From: Rhodococcus sp. W8901
GTDB taxonomy: Bacteria > Actinomycetota > Actinomycetes > Mycobacteriales > Mycobacteriaceae
Assembly: GCF_013348805.1 (NCBI RefSeq)
Contig: NZ_CP054690.1
Location: 4,526,001 to 4,590,000 of the forward strand
Direction: 5' to 3'
Length of the DNA stretch: 64,000 nt
A program made the position numbers and the translations under genes. The notes beneath the pieces are model-generated. The model saw nothing but the letters and a program-made list of their open reading frames with translations, had not been told where the DNA came from and made no database searches. Below are positions 43,883 through 51,445 of this stretch, piece after piece. The stretch's first letter is position 1; each line of letters opens with the position of its first letter.

Positions 43883-44236
43883 TCATGCGCGACGGATGAC
43901 GGCGGCGTTGAGGCGCAGACGCTCTTGCAGGAAGTGCTCGACGAGTTCGATCTCGTCGTCCGAACAGTCCAACAGCAGTTTCACCTCGACGTCCCGCTTC
44001 GTCAGATCCGCGGTGAGAGCGACACCCACCAGTCCGGCGCCGGCGGCCGAGCCGCGAAACACGTCGACGCCCTCGGCGTCACCACCGCCGGTGTCCTCGA
44101 GGAACCCGTAGTCGACGGGATAGACCACCTCGGGGAACCGCGGGTGCGCACTGCCTCGGGGACGGTCGATCCGCAGCGTGGCCCGGCGGATCAGCTCGTC
44201 GAGGGCCGCGAGGAACGAGGCCATGTTCGTGTCCAT
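43883..44236 (-). CDS. Inorganic-pyrophosphatase-like protein
   Basis: 117 residues resembling one half of a family I pyrophosphatase: DRPRGSAHPRFPEVVYPVDYGFLEDT, then GGDAEGVDVFRGS where a true enzyme has the metal motif DGDPLD. Bona fide enzymes have about 165-175 residues and more acidic ligands, so catalysis is doubtful here. Such short PPase-like proteins are annotated in many actinobacteria. ATG 44236; ATG 44224 is also possible. It is alone between the holin-like gene and a divergent small gene. Confidence 0.72.
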   Translation of the reverse strand: MDTNMASFLAALDELIRRATLRIDRPRGSAHPRFPEVVYPVDYGFLEDTGGGDAEGVDVFRGSAAGAGLVGVALTADLTKRDVEVKLLLDCSDDEIELVEHFLQERLRLNAAVIRRA

Positions 44237-44306
44237 GACGCCAGCCTGCCACGCAAAAACCCGGAGAACGACGGCATTCCGCGCATTGCCGCACTAGCAT
44301 CTGCGC

Positions 44307-44636
44307 ATGCCCGTGTGCCGAGTCAATTGGTGGACGGCCCTCGGCGCGGGGATCTTGCTCGCCGTGGTCGGCATCGCCGCCGGCCGGTTCCCGCTCGGTG
44401 TCGACGCCTCCGTGGCGGCCGGTCGTCAATACGGCGCCAACCAGGCCGTGATGTACATGCAGTTCAATCCGGTCGACCCGACGGACGAGCAGTTGCACCA
44501 GTGGTGCAGGCAGGGCGCGGAACTGTCCGCGGGCATGCAGGTCTGGTACGACGGCGGCGTCATCCAGGTCGGCGAACTCGACCGGACGCGTTTCGCGGAA
44601 GGCTGTTTCGAGAGCTACCGCGACGGAGTCCGCTGA
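44307..44636 (+). CDS. Small secreted or membrane-anchored hypothetical protein
   Basis: 109 residues: one N-terminal hydrophobic helix (about 9-26, WTALGAGILLAVVGIAAG) that may be an uncleaved anchor or signal, then a short soluble domain with two Cys (QWCRQGAEL and EGCFESYRDGVR) that could pair. I recognise no family. Its 3' end overlaps the end of the converging acyltransferase gene by 22 nt. The start ATG 44307 has no strong ribosome-binding site. Confidence 0.7.
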   Translation: MPVCRVNWWTALGAGILLAVVGIAAGRFPLGVDASVAAGRQYGANQAVMYMQFNPVDPTDEQLHQWCRQGAELSAGMQVWYDGGVIQVGELDRTRFAEGCFESYRDGVR

Positions 44637-45364
44637 CCGTCGACGGTGTCGAACGCCCCGTCCACCGCGGCCTGCATGTCGGCGGCCACCACCCGGGTGA
44701 TGTCCATGGGTGTCGTCGGGAGGTCGAGAACCGGGGACGAGATGTAGACATCGGCCACGCCGCCGGGACGGTAGCGGATGCCGAGGCTCAGCAGCGCCGG
44801 AGCGGAGCCGAGCTTGCGCGCCTTCACCGCGATGTGCCCGATGCCGCTGTTGATCTTCTGGACGCGGCTGGGGTCGACGTCGTTGCAGGTCCCCTCGGGG
44901 AAGATCGCGAGCACGTCGCCGCGGTGCAGTCGCTGTGCCGAGATCTCCATCATCCGGCGGCCCGCATCCGCGACCGCCCGCATCCCGTGGTCCTTGCCAC
45001 GGAACACCGGAATCGACCCCATCATGTCGATCTTCCGGCGCAGCTTCGGATCCACGAACAGTTCGTCCTTCGCGAGCACGCGGGTCCGCCCGATCGCGCG
45101 GCGCAGCGGCGACTGCCACGCGGTCGCGGCGAGCGTGTACTGGTCCCGGTCCGTCACGTGATTGGCTGCGACGATCAGTCGCGTGCCGCTGCCGAGCAAC
45201 TCCTGCAACTGCCGACGGGCACCGTCCGCGTAGCGGGTCCGCGGCCGGAAGCGTGCGCTGAGCGCAGCGTAGGCGGCATTCGCGACGAGCCGATTCTGCT
45301 GATGATCCAGATAGAAGCGGTAGACGTCCTCGTAGTTCTCGAGCGTCACGTCGGGCCGGGTCAT
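44615..45364 (-). CDS. PlsC-like acyltransferase
   Basis: 249 residues, glycerophosphate/1-acylglycerophosphate acyltransferase fold. Motif I is LIVAANHVTDRDQY (H-x4-D), motif II region KDELFVDPKLRRKIDMMGSIPVFRGKD, motif III LAIFPEGTCNDVDPSR (FPEGT) and motif IV near LLSLGIRYRPG. It transfers an acyl chain in membrane lipid assembly; the acceptor is unknown. ATG 45364 follows GAGAGG at 8 nt. A 20-bp palindrome lies 47 nt upstream and probably controls it. Confidence 0.9.
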   Translation of the reverse strand: MTRPDVTLENYEDVYRFYLDHQQNRLVANAAYAALSARFRPRTRYADGARRQLQELLGSGTRLIVAANHVTDRDQYTLAATAWQSPLRRAIGRTRVLAKDELFVDPKLRRKIDMMGSIPVFRGKDHGMRAVADAGRRMMEISAQRLHRGDVLAIFPEGTCNDVDPSRVQKINSGIGHIAVKARKLGSAPALLSLGIRYRPGGVADVYISSPVLDLPTTPMDITRVVAADMQAAVDGAFDTVDGQRTPSR

Positions 45365-45410
45365 GTGCGAGCCTCTCGATCGGATGCCCCCACCCGATCC
45401 CACGGTACAC

Positions 45411-45430
45411 AACCTACGGGACCGTAGGTT
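45411..45430. promoter_or_regulatory. Palindromic operator-like site upstream of the acyltransferase gene
   Basis: AACCTACGG.GA.CCGTAGGTT, perfect 9-bp half sites with a 2-bp spacer, as TetR-family dimers recognise. It sits between 47 and 66 nt from the acyltransferase start, a position expected for promoter control. No TetR gene lies next to it. Confidence 0.65.
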
Positions 45431-45478
45431 TGCGCCCATGATCGGGATGCTGAGCCCCGGCGCCGGAGGCGGCGAGCA

Positions 45479-45811
45479 TTAGGCGTCGTCGAACGACAGG
45501 CTCGGCGTGGACACCGACGCCGGGCCGCCCGCCCACAACGTGCGGCACGCGGCGAGCGTGTCGTCGAGCAACGGTCCCCGGTCGGCGAAGTCCAGTCCGG
45601 CCGCCTCGTACTCCCTTTCCTGCCAACCGGTCCCGACCCCGAGATCGAGACGCCCACCCGAGATCAGGTCGAGCGTCGCGGCGGTCCTCGCCAGGACCGC
45701 GTCGCCGCGCAGGGCCGCGCAGGGCCGCGATCACGATCCCGGTGCCCAGACGCACCCGCTCGGTCTTGCGTTGGGGACGTCGAGACCGAGGGTGGGCTTG
45801 TCGACAGACAC
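45479..45811 (-). pseudogene. Decayed LLM-class (F420-type) flavin oxidoreductase
   Basis: Joining frames recovers a luciferase-like monooxygenase sequence: VSVDKPTLGLDVPNA, then ERVRLGTGIVIAALRG, DAVLARTAATLDLISGGR, LDLGVGTGWQEREYEAAGLDFADRG, and LLDDTLAACRTLWAGGP to the stop at 45479. At least two lesions are present. A 10-bp tandem duplication at 45707-45726 shifts the frame inside IAALRGDAV, and a frame change plus loss of the expected 40 or so residues lies between VPNA and ERVRL. GTG 45811 with GGAAGG is a good start. It followed the SDR gene in an operon (29-nt gap). Intact relatives have about 280-300 residues. Confidence 0.82.
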
Positions 45812-45840
45812 GATGAACCTTCCGGAGAATGAAAGGCAGG

Positions 45841-46680
45841 TCACGGGTTGCGCGGACGGTTGGTCCAGCCGCCCTCGGGCTTCGGGAACCAGCCGCCGGC
45901 CGCGAACGTGCCGCCGTCGACGTGCACGGTGGTGCCCGTCGTGTAGCGGCCCAGATCGGACGCCAGGAACAACGCGGCGCCGGCGACGTCGTCCGGCTGA
46001 CCGGGGCCGCCCAGCGGCGCCCATGTCGGCCACTTCGCCCACTCCTCCTCCGACAGCCACTCGGTGTACGGGACCTGCACGGACTCGATCAGGTCGGGTG
46101 CGATCACGTTGACCCGGACACCGGACCGTCCGACCTCGACGGCCAGGCTGCGGCTGAACTGCGTGACGGCTGCCTTGTACGCCGCGTACACGGAATGCCC
46201 GGGGATGGCCCGATGCGCCTCGACGGTCGTGAGGCTGATGATCGAGCCGCCCCGGCCGCGCTCGGCCATGCCCGGCAGCACCGCATGGGTGAGCCGCAGG
46301 ACGTGGTCGAGGTTGATCCCGCCGATCTCCGACCAGAACGCCGGCTCGGTCTCCGCGAAGGGACGCGGCGGACGCAGGAAGTGGCCGGCATTGTTCACCA
46401 GGACGTCGGGCGCGAACTCGACGATCTCGCCGGGGACCGTGGCGTCCAGGACGTCGTACTCGAGGACGTCGATCGCACCGCCCGCCGCGGTGTCGAACTC
46501 CAGCGCGCGAGCGGCATCGGCGTCGATGTCGACCACCAGGACGTGCGCGCCGTGGGCCGCGAAGGACCGCGCGATCGCGCCGCCGATCCCGTGGGAGCCG
46601 CCCGTGACGATCGCGCGCTTACCCGGGAGCAGTGCTCCGGGGCTGAACGCCGGGCGGGTGGGTGCAGGCTGTGACGACAC
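45841..46680 (-). CDS. Short-chain dehydrogenase/reductase
   Basis: 279 residues, classical SDR: cofactor motif AIVTGGSHGIGGAIARSF, Asp in LVVDIDADAA (NAD preference), VLVNNAGHFLRPP, catalytic Ser in ISLTTVEAHRAI region and YxxxK in VYAAYKAAVTQF, C-terminal HVDGGTFAAGGWF. The substrate is unknown. GTG 46680 has AGGAGG 4 nt upstream; the open frame beyond it runs through the operator. The downstream partner is the decayed flavin oxidoreductase. A strong palindrome lies 38 nt upstream. Confidence 0.92.
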   Translation of the reverse strand: MSSQPAPTRPAFSPGALLPGKRAIVTGGSHGIGGAIARSFAAHGAHVLVVDIDADAARALEFDTAAGGAIDVLEYDVLDATVPGEIVEFAPDVLVNNAGHFLRPPRPFAETEPAFWSEIGGINLDHVLRLTHAVLPGMAERGRGGSIISLTTVEAHRAIPGHSVYAAYKAAVTQFSRSLAVEVGRSGVRVNVIAPDLIESVQVPYTEWLSEEEWAKWPTWAPLGGPGQPDDVAGAALFLASDLGRYTTGTTVHVDGGTFAAGGWFPKPEGGWTNRPRNP

Positions 46681-46717
46681 GGTTCCTCCTAGGTCTGCGG
46701 ATCGGACCCCTGGCCCG

Positions 46718-46756
46718 ATGTCACATGCGTTCGGTCGGACTGAACGCATGTGACAT
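46718..46756. promoter_or_regulatory. 15-bp perfect inverted repeat upstream of the SDR gene
   Basis: ATGTCACATGCGTTC, 9-nt spacer, GAACGCATGTGACAT. The arms are perfect and located 38-76 nt upstream of the SDR start, in the 226-nt region shared with the divergent gene at 46907. It may be a dimeric repressor operator. An mRNA hairpin is possible, but it lacks a U-tract. Confidence 0.7.
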
Positions 46757-46906
46757 TCAGCCATGATCCGTCGCTCGTCGATGGAGGCGCAGACGTTTTC
46801 CCGGTTAACGAGAAACGGCACGCGTGAGGGTTCTCATGTCCGCACGCGCGAGCCTGTCGGTAGCCTCGAATCGACTGACACACACTCGGAACGGGAGAAC
46901 TCCACG

Positions 46907-47206
46907 ATGCTGAACAAGACCGCCACCTCCGCTCTCGCCGCAGCCGGACTGGTCGGCGGATACGCCGTCGCGCGGCAGACCGGGAACCGTCAGCTGGGCG
47001 GCGCCGTGCTGGCCGCGGTCGGTGGCGTGTGCACCTACAACTGGGCCAAGAGCTCCGGTGCGGGCCGCGCCGCGGCGCTGCTGGGCACCTACGTCGGCGC
47101 ATTCGGTGGCTCGCACCCGCTCGCCAAGAAGATCGGCGCGTGGCCGTCCGTCGGTGTCGTCGCCGCCGGCACCGCGATCGCGTCGCAGGTCGTCTCCAAG
47201 GGCTGA
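46907..47206 (+). CDS. Small membrane protein of unknown function
   Basis: 99 residues, Ala/Gly-rich, with three or four weakly hydrophobic helices (SALAAAGLVGGYAVAR, LGGAVLAAVGGVCTYNWAK, AAALLGTYVGAFGGSHPLAKKIGAWPSVGVVAAGTAIAS). The pattern fits a conserved Corynebacteriales small membrane protein; no function known. GGGAGAAC lies upstream of ATG 46907. It is followed after 3 nt by a GNAT gene, so the two form an operon. Confidence 0.82.
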   Translation: MLNKTATSALAAAGLVGGYAVARQTGNRQLGGAVLAAVGGVCTYNWAKSSGAGRAAALLGTYVGAFGGSHPLAKKIGAWPSVGVVAAGTAIASQVVSKG

Positions 47207-47209
47207 GCG

Positions 47210-47758
47210 ATGATCCGCCTCGCCGAGCCCGCCGACCTGCCGCATCTCCCGGAGATCGACGTCGCGGCGGGCTCGGCGTTCCGCGACGTGGGGATGGACG
47301 CGATCGCCGACGACGATCCGCCCCCGCTCGCACTGTTCGAGACGCACTTCGCCGAGGGCCGCCTCTGGGTGTGGGCGGAGCACGCGCAGCGGCCGGTGGC
47401 GTTCTGCCTCGTCGACGTCGTCGACGGCAACGCGCACATCGAGCAGATCTCGGTGCACCCGAGCCACGCCCGGCGCGCCATCGGCGCGGCCCTGATCGAT
47501 CACCTCGACGAGTGGGCGCGCGACCGCGGGCTTCCCGAGCTGACGCTCACCACGTTCGTCGACGTGCCGTGGAACGGCCCGTACTACCGGCGCCTCGGAT
47601 TCACGGCGATCGCGGACGACGACCTGGGACCGGGCCTGCGTGCCGTCCTCGACGCGGAGTCCGAACGCGGCCTGGACCGTTGGCCCCGGATCGCCATGAC
47701 CCGGCACGTGCCGATCGACCCGGGACCTACGACGCCGTCCAGCGCCCGGTCTTCGTGA
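47210..47758 (+). CDS. GNAT-family N-acetyltransferase
   Basis: 182 residues, GNAT fold: [73 protein letters not shown] (acetyl-CoA motif R-x-x-x-G-A), [22 protein letters not shown]. It acetylates an unknown amine. It follows the small membrane gene by 3 nt. Its 3' end overlaps the converging cysteine-synthase-like gene by 32 nt, so the last ten residues are of doubtful function. Confidence 0.9.
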   Translation: MIRLAEPADLPHLPEIDVAAGSAFRDVGMDAIADDDPPPLALFETHFAEGRLWVWAEHAQRPVAFCLVDVVDGNAHIEQISVHPSHARRAIGAALIDHLDEWARDRGLPELTLTTFVDVPWNGPYYRRLGFTAIADDDLGPGLRAVLDAESERGLDRWPRIAMTRHVPIDPGPTTPSSARSS

Positions 47759-48818
47759 ACTCGTCGAGCACCGCCGCGGGACCGGTGAGGTCGATCCCCT
47801 CGGATGCGACCCAGGCGTCGTCGAAGTACGTGCCGGAGTAGCGTTCGCCGCCGTCGCACAGCAGCGTCACGACGCTGCCGCTGCGGCCGGCCGCGAGCAT
47901 CTCGCCCACGAGGCCGAACGCACCACACAGGTTGGTTCCGGTGGAACCGCCCACCTTGCGGCCCAGCGTGTCGCTCGCGTGCCGCATCGCCGCGATGGAG
48001 CCGGCGTCGGGCACCTTGACCATGCGGTCGACGACCTGACCGATGAACGACGGTTCCACCCGCGGCCGCCCGATGCCCTCGATCCGGGAGCCCCGCTCCC
48101 CCGTGACAGTCGGATCGCCCGCCCGCCACGCGTCGAAGAACACCGAGTGTTCCGGGTCGACGACACACAGGCCGGTGTCGAGCTTGCGGTACCGCAGGAA
48201 CCGGCCGATGGTCGCGCCCGTGCCGCCGGTGCCGGCGCCCACCACGATCCACTCGGGGATCGGATGATCCTCCTGCTGCAGCTGCGTGAAGATCGACTCG
48301 GCGATGTTGTTGTTGCCCCGCCAGTCGGTCGCACGCTCGGCGTGCGTGAACTGGTCCATGTAGTGCCCGCCGGTCTCGGCGGCCAGACGGTGCGACTCGT
48401 CGTAGATGCGCGACGGATCGGTGACGAAATGGCAGCGGCCGCCCTGCGCCTCGATCAGTGCGATCTTGGCGGGGCTGGTGCTCGCGGGCATCACGGCGAC
48501 GAAGTCGAGGCCCAGCAGGTTCGCGAAGTACGCCTCGCTGACGGCCGTCGAGCCGGACGACGCCTCGATCACCGTGGTGTTCTCGGTGACCCAGCCGTTG
48601 CAGATCGAGTACAGGAACAGTGAGCGCGCCAGCCGATGCTTGAGGCTGCCGGTGATGTGCGTGGACTCGTCCTTGAGATACAGCTGCACGTTCCACGACG
48701 GCGGCAGCGGATAACGCAGCAGGTGGGTGTCGGCACTGCGCTGGGCGTCGGCCTCGATGAGGCGGACCGCATTGTCGACCCAGGCGCGGGAACCGCGACG
48801 GTCGAGGACGGTCGTCAC
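47727..48818 (-). CDS. PLP-dependent cysteine synthase family protein (CysK2-like)
   Basis: 363 residues of the fold-type II PLP family. The Schiff-base Lys is in [36 protein letters not shown] is the substrate loop, [19 protein letters not shown] binds the PLP phosphate, and [17 protein letters not shown] and [18 protein letters not shown] lie at the C-terminus. The sequence resembles mycobacterial CysK2, which makes S-sulfocysteine, more than classical CysK; this assignment is from memory of the family. GTG 48818 overlaps the DUF4229 stop (GTGA). Confidence 0.88.
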   Translation of the reverse strand: MTTVLDRRGSRAWVDNAVRLIEADAQRSADTHLLRYPLPPSWNVQLYLKDESTHITGSLKHRLARSLFLYSICNGWVTENTTVIEASSGSTAVSEAYFANLLGLDFVAVMPASTSPAKIALIEAQGGRCHFVTDPSRIYDESHRLAAETGGHYMDQFTHAERATDWRGNNNIAESIFTQLQQEDHPIPEWIVVGAGTGGTGATIGRFLRYRKLDTGLCVVDPEHSVFFDAWRAGDPTVTGERGSRIEGIGRPRVEPSFIGQVVDRMVKVPDAGSIAAMRHASDTLGRKVGGSTGTNLCGAFGLVGEMLAAGRSGSVVTLLCDGGERYSGTYFDDAWVASEGIDLTGPAAVLDEFTKTGRWTAS

Positions 48819-49171
48819 TGCTTGCGGTCCTCGCCCCGCAGCTTCGCATGCAGGTCGGCCTTGTCGGCCCGGCGGCGCGCGTCGACCGAGGCGATGTCCT
48901 CGTTGACCCGCTTGCGCAGCTTCGAGAACAACACCAGCGACAACGGCAGCGCGATCAGGACGGCGAACAGCGCGGCCACGATCCACGGAACCTCGACGCC
49001 GATCAGCTTCCCGCCGAGGAGGATGACCGCCAGGAGGATCACGACCAGGCCGAGCCGGGCCACCGAGTAGAGGACGACGTCGCGGACAAGGTGACCCGTC
49101 GTCACGGTGGGGGCGGCGTCGGCGCCCTGTTCACTGGCCTTCTCGGGACGATTCTGCGCTGCATCACTCAC
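48815..49171 (-). CDS. DUF4229 membrane protein
   Basis: 118 residues: hydrophilic N-terminus, two adjacent transmembrane helices (about 33-54 and 62-83), then a charged helix ([35 protein letters not shown]). This is the DUF4229 layout, common in actinobacteria near menaquinone and cytochrome genes. It overlaps the CysK2-like gene by 4 nt. Function unknown. Confidence 0.85.
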   Translation of the reverse strand: MSDAAQNRPEKASEQGADAAPTVTTGHLVRDVVLYSVARLGLVVILLAVILLGGKLIGVEVPWIVAALFAVLIALPLSLVLFSKLRKRVNEDIASVDARRRADKADLHAKLRGEDRKQ

Positions 49172-49229
49172 GGTGCCAGCCTACCTATCGCCTGGTGGCG
49201 CGATTCCCCGGGAACGCCCTCGGAACCTG

Positions 49230-49349
49230 TCAGAACACCAGCGGGACGACACCGGGACCGAGGTTGTCGGTGGCACACTACTGGAACGCCCAGTAGACGC
49301 CGTCGAAGATGTTCGTTCCGACGTTGGGGCCGATGGCGTCGGCGAGCAT
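49230..49349 (-). pseudogene. Small coding-like frame interrupted by an amber codon
   Basis: From ATG 49349, with AGGAGG about 7 nt upstream, 23 codons encode MLADAIGPNVGTNIFDGVYW then AFQ. A TAG (49280-49278) follows, and the same frame continues 15 codons, CATDNLGPGVVPLVF, to TGA at 49230. Third positions are nearly all G or C on both sides of the TAG, as in real genes here. I read it as a small protein gene of about 39 codons broken by a Gln-or-other to stop change. A genuine 23-residue peptide is the alternative. No homologue is known to me. Confidence 0.5.
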
Positions 49350-49445
49350 GCATGCCCCCTCCTGACCCGGACCAGGCCACGGCCGACGGGGGTGTGGGAC
49401 TGATTGGCGGTCAACCACCCGGGCACCTCGGCGTTCCGCCCCCGT

Positions 49446-49532
49446 AATCGGCTTCTGTCGGCCTCGGTGCGTCTGAGCAGACAGGCCCCACCCTAGGGGC
49501 CGTCCGCCCCCTTCGTACCGGGATTGCCGATT
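49446..49532 (-). other. Candidate structured RNA in the bldC upstream region
   Basis: The minus strand of the 548-base gap 49172-49719 holds a possible multi-branched fold. AATCGGC / GCCGATT (49526-49532 with 49446-49452) closes an 87-nt element that contains two perfect hairpins, GGCCCC / GGGGCC (49484-49501) and GTCTG / CAGAC (49471-49482). Upstream on the same strand are TAAAGT and GGGGAGGTAATGG (start at 49581, a 56-codon frame of low coding character). It is not a tRNA: there is no T-loop. I could not match it to a known riboswitch. No other gene is seen in this gap. Confidence 0.35.
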
Positions 49533-49719
49533 CCTGTGCACACCCCACAACACCCCAGCCCGAGTAGTCCGATTTGTCCATTACCTCCCCTTTACCAACT
49601 TTAGATCGTTCGAGTACCTGGGGGGTGTGGTGCCACGATGTCGGAGCCGGTAGACAAACGAACCGGTCCCGAATCCCCCGGCCGACCCCGACGGGTAGGC
49701 CCCGACAGTTGGAGGATCG

Positions 49720-49932
49720 ATGAGCGCACCCACCTACAACGGCGCCAAGGAAGCCCTGCTGACCCCGGGCCAGGTCGCCGCACTGTTCCACGTCGACCCC
49801 AAGACCGTCACGCGTTGGGCGCACGCCGGCCGGCTCGGATCTCTGCGCACCCCCGGCGGACACCGGAGGTTCCGAGAGGCCGAGGTGCTGGCGCTCCTGA
49901 CGTCGCTGACGACCGAGGCCCATCACTCGTAG
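49720..49932 (+). CDS. bldC: BldC-family MerR-like transcriptional regulator
   Basis: 70 residues, only a winged-helix MerR-like DNA-binding domain: LLTPGQVAALFHVDPKTVTRWAHAGRLGSLRTPGGHRRFREAEVLALL. This is near-identical in plan to Streptomyces BldC, which binds direct repeats cooperatively and controls the timing of development. Its role in a non-sporulating actinomycete is not clear from sequence. ATG 49720 has GGAGG 4 nt upstream. Confidence 0.94.
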   Translation: MSAPTYNGAKEALLTPGQVAALFHVDPKTVTRWAHAGRLGSLRTPGGHRRFREAEVLALLTSLTTEAHHS

Positions 49933-50001
49933 AACGCACCGTCCGGCAGGTAGATACCCGGACGACCCGGACGCGGCTACCCTCGTAGCAGGAGGTGCAC
50001 C

Positions 50002-50238
50002 GTGATCTACCTATTGGCGTTCATCGGCCTGATAACGCTCGCAGTCCTGTTCTGGAAGGCGTTCGGTCCGACCGCCACCACCGCCGCTCGAGATGGCGGC
50101 AGACCGGTTGGCAGGTCGGGCAGAGCAGTGGGACCTGACGACGACCCCGAGTTCCTGTGGCGGGTGGAGCGTGAGAACCACCGCCGACAGTCGGACCACC
50201 GTCCGGGCACAGACTCGCCCACCGACCCGGACAACTGA
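50002..50238 (+). CDS. Small single-pass membrane protein
   Basis: 78 residues: one N-terminal transmembrane helix (MIYLLAFIGLITLAVLFWKAF) and a polar cytoplasmic tail rich in Arg/Asp/Pro (DDDPEFLWRVERENHRRQ). AGGAGGTG precedes GTG 50002. A similar small protein near bldC and the cytochrome c genes is found in other Corynebacteriales. No function known. Confidence 0.85.
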   Translation: MIYLLAFIGLITLAVLFWKAFGPTATTAARDGGRPVGRSGRAVGPDDDPEFLWRVERENHRRQSDHRPGTDSPTDPDN

Positions 50239-50273
50239 CCGGGCCGGGCCCCGGCTGAAACCTGCTCGAGTCG

Positions 50274-50328
50274 CTCCGGAGCCCCGCCAAGGCCCCTCCG
50301 GAGCCCCGCCAAGGCCCCTCCGGAGCCC
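50274..50328. repeat. 22-bp tandem repeat, 2.5 copies
   Basis: Units 50274-50295 and 50296-50317 (CTCCGGAGCCCCGCCAAGGC+CC) are identical and followed by 11 bases of a third, in the non-coding space between two converging genes. Each unit contains the palindrome CTCCGGAG. Confidence 0.9.
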
Positions 50329-50408
50329 TCAGAGTCAGCGACCCGGTCCCCGGGAACCTGGGTTCCCCGGGAACGCAGAACGTCCGTCCCAGTGGGACGC
50401 AGAACCGA

Positions 50409-50441
50409 AAACGGTCGCCGTGCAGTGCACGGCGACCGTTT
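50409..50441 (-). terminator. Terminator of the cytochrome c maturation operon
   Basis: AAACGGTCGCCGTGC / GCACGGCGACCGTTT, perfect 15-bp arms with a 3-nt loop, 36 nt beyond the ccsB stop. Confidence 0.9.
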
Positions 50442-50476
50442 CGCGTTGCTGGGTCGAGCTTCCGGGTCGGGCCAGG

Positions 50477-51445
50477 TCAGGTCAGGCCGGCGTACGAGTG
50501 CAGGCCCGACACCACCATGTTGATGATGAAGAGGTTGAACAGCATCGCCACGAAACCGGCGACGTTGATCCAGGCTGCCTTGGTGTCCCGCCAGCCCGAC
50601 GTCGCACGCGCGTGCAGGTACGCCGCGTAGATGACCCAGGCGATGAACGAGACCGTCTCCTTGGGGTCCCAGCCCCAGAACCGGCCCCATGCCGCCTCGG
50701 CCCAGATCGCACCCAGAATGATGCCGGCGCCGAACAGCGGGAAGGCGACGATCGTGGTCTTGTACGCGAGACGGTCGAGGGTCTCGGCGTCGGGCAGGCG
50801 CTGCGCGATCTTGCCGAATACGCCGTTCCCTTCCTCACCGCCGGGGAACTTCATGCGGTACAGGAACAGGATGCTGGCGATGCCGGAGACCATGAAGATG
50901 CCGCTGCCGACGCTGATGATCGTCACGTGGATCGGCAGCCAGAACGAGCGCAGCGCGGGAACGACCGGGGCCGCGTCGGCGTAGAGCACGGTCGCCGCGA
51001 GGAACATCAGGATCAGCACGGGCACCAGCAGGAACACCCACAGGTCCGCGGTCTTGCGCAAAGCCACGATGCCCGCGATGACCGCGGCGGCACACGCCAT
51101 CGAGACGAATTCGTACATGTTGCCGAGCGGGAACCGCTCGGTGGCGAACCCGCGCAGCACGATCGACGCGAGGTGCAGCACGACGCCGACGACCAGCAGG
51201 GCGTAACCCATGCCCCCGAGCTTCTCCGACCAGGTCTTGCCGGACTGTTCGACGACGCGTCCGGGCACCTGCTCGCCCGCCGCGACGGTGCCGCCGCCGG
51301 CCGCCACGAGTTCGCGTTCCTGGACCACGCGGGCCCGCATCGAGGCGTAGCGCGCGATCAGCAGCACCGTCGCCAGGACGTAGATCGCAAACGCCGACTC
51401 GAACGACCAGTCGCTGTAGCGAGCGAGTGTCTCGTTGATCGTCAT
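50477..51445 (-). CDS. ccsB: Cytochrome c maturation protein CcsB (haem handling)
   Basis: 322 residues with about eight membrane helices. The tryptophan-rich WWD motif is clear (WAEAAWGRFWGWDPKETVSFIAWVIYAAYLH), flanked by conserved His in FWLPIHVTIISVG and NMVVSGLHSYAG. It is the ResC-type half of the system II synthase that delivers and ligates haem to apocytochrome c outside the membrane. It overlaps resB by 4 nt (ATGA). The central polar loop (about 45-70) is variable. Confidence 0.95.
   Translation of the reverse strand: MTINETLARYSDWSFESAFAIYVLATVLLIARYASMRARVVQERELVAAGGGTVAAGEQVPGRVVEQSGKTWSEKLGGMGYALLVVGVVLHLASIVLRGFATERFPLGNMYEFVSMACAAAVIAGIVALRKTADLWVFLLVPVLILMFLAATVLYADAAPVVPALRSFWLPIHVTIISVGSGIFMVSGIASILFLYRMKFPGGEEGNGVFGKIAQRLPDAETLDRLAYKTTIVAFPLFGAGIILGAIWAEAAWGRFWGWDPKETVSFIAWVIYAAYLHARATSGWRDTKAAWINVAGFVAMLFNLFIINMVVSGLHSYAGLT

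Noticed and set aside
49446-49532. A tRNA-like cloverleaf (87 nt with a 7-bp closing stem)
   Set aside because: No T-loop (GTTCGA) or D-loop features and no anticodon arm in the right place; kept only as an unknown structured RNA candidate.
50274-50328. Regulatory repeat or CRISPR-like array
   Set aside because: Only 2.5 contiguous copies, no spacers, located between gene ends; read as a simple tandem duplication.
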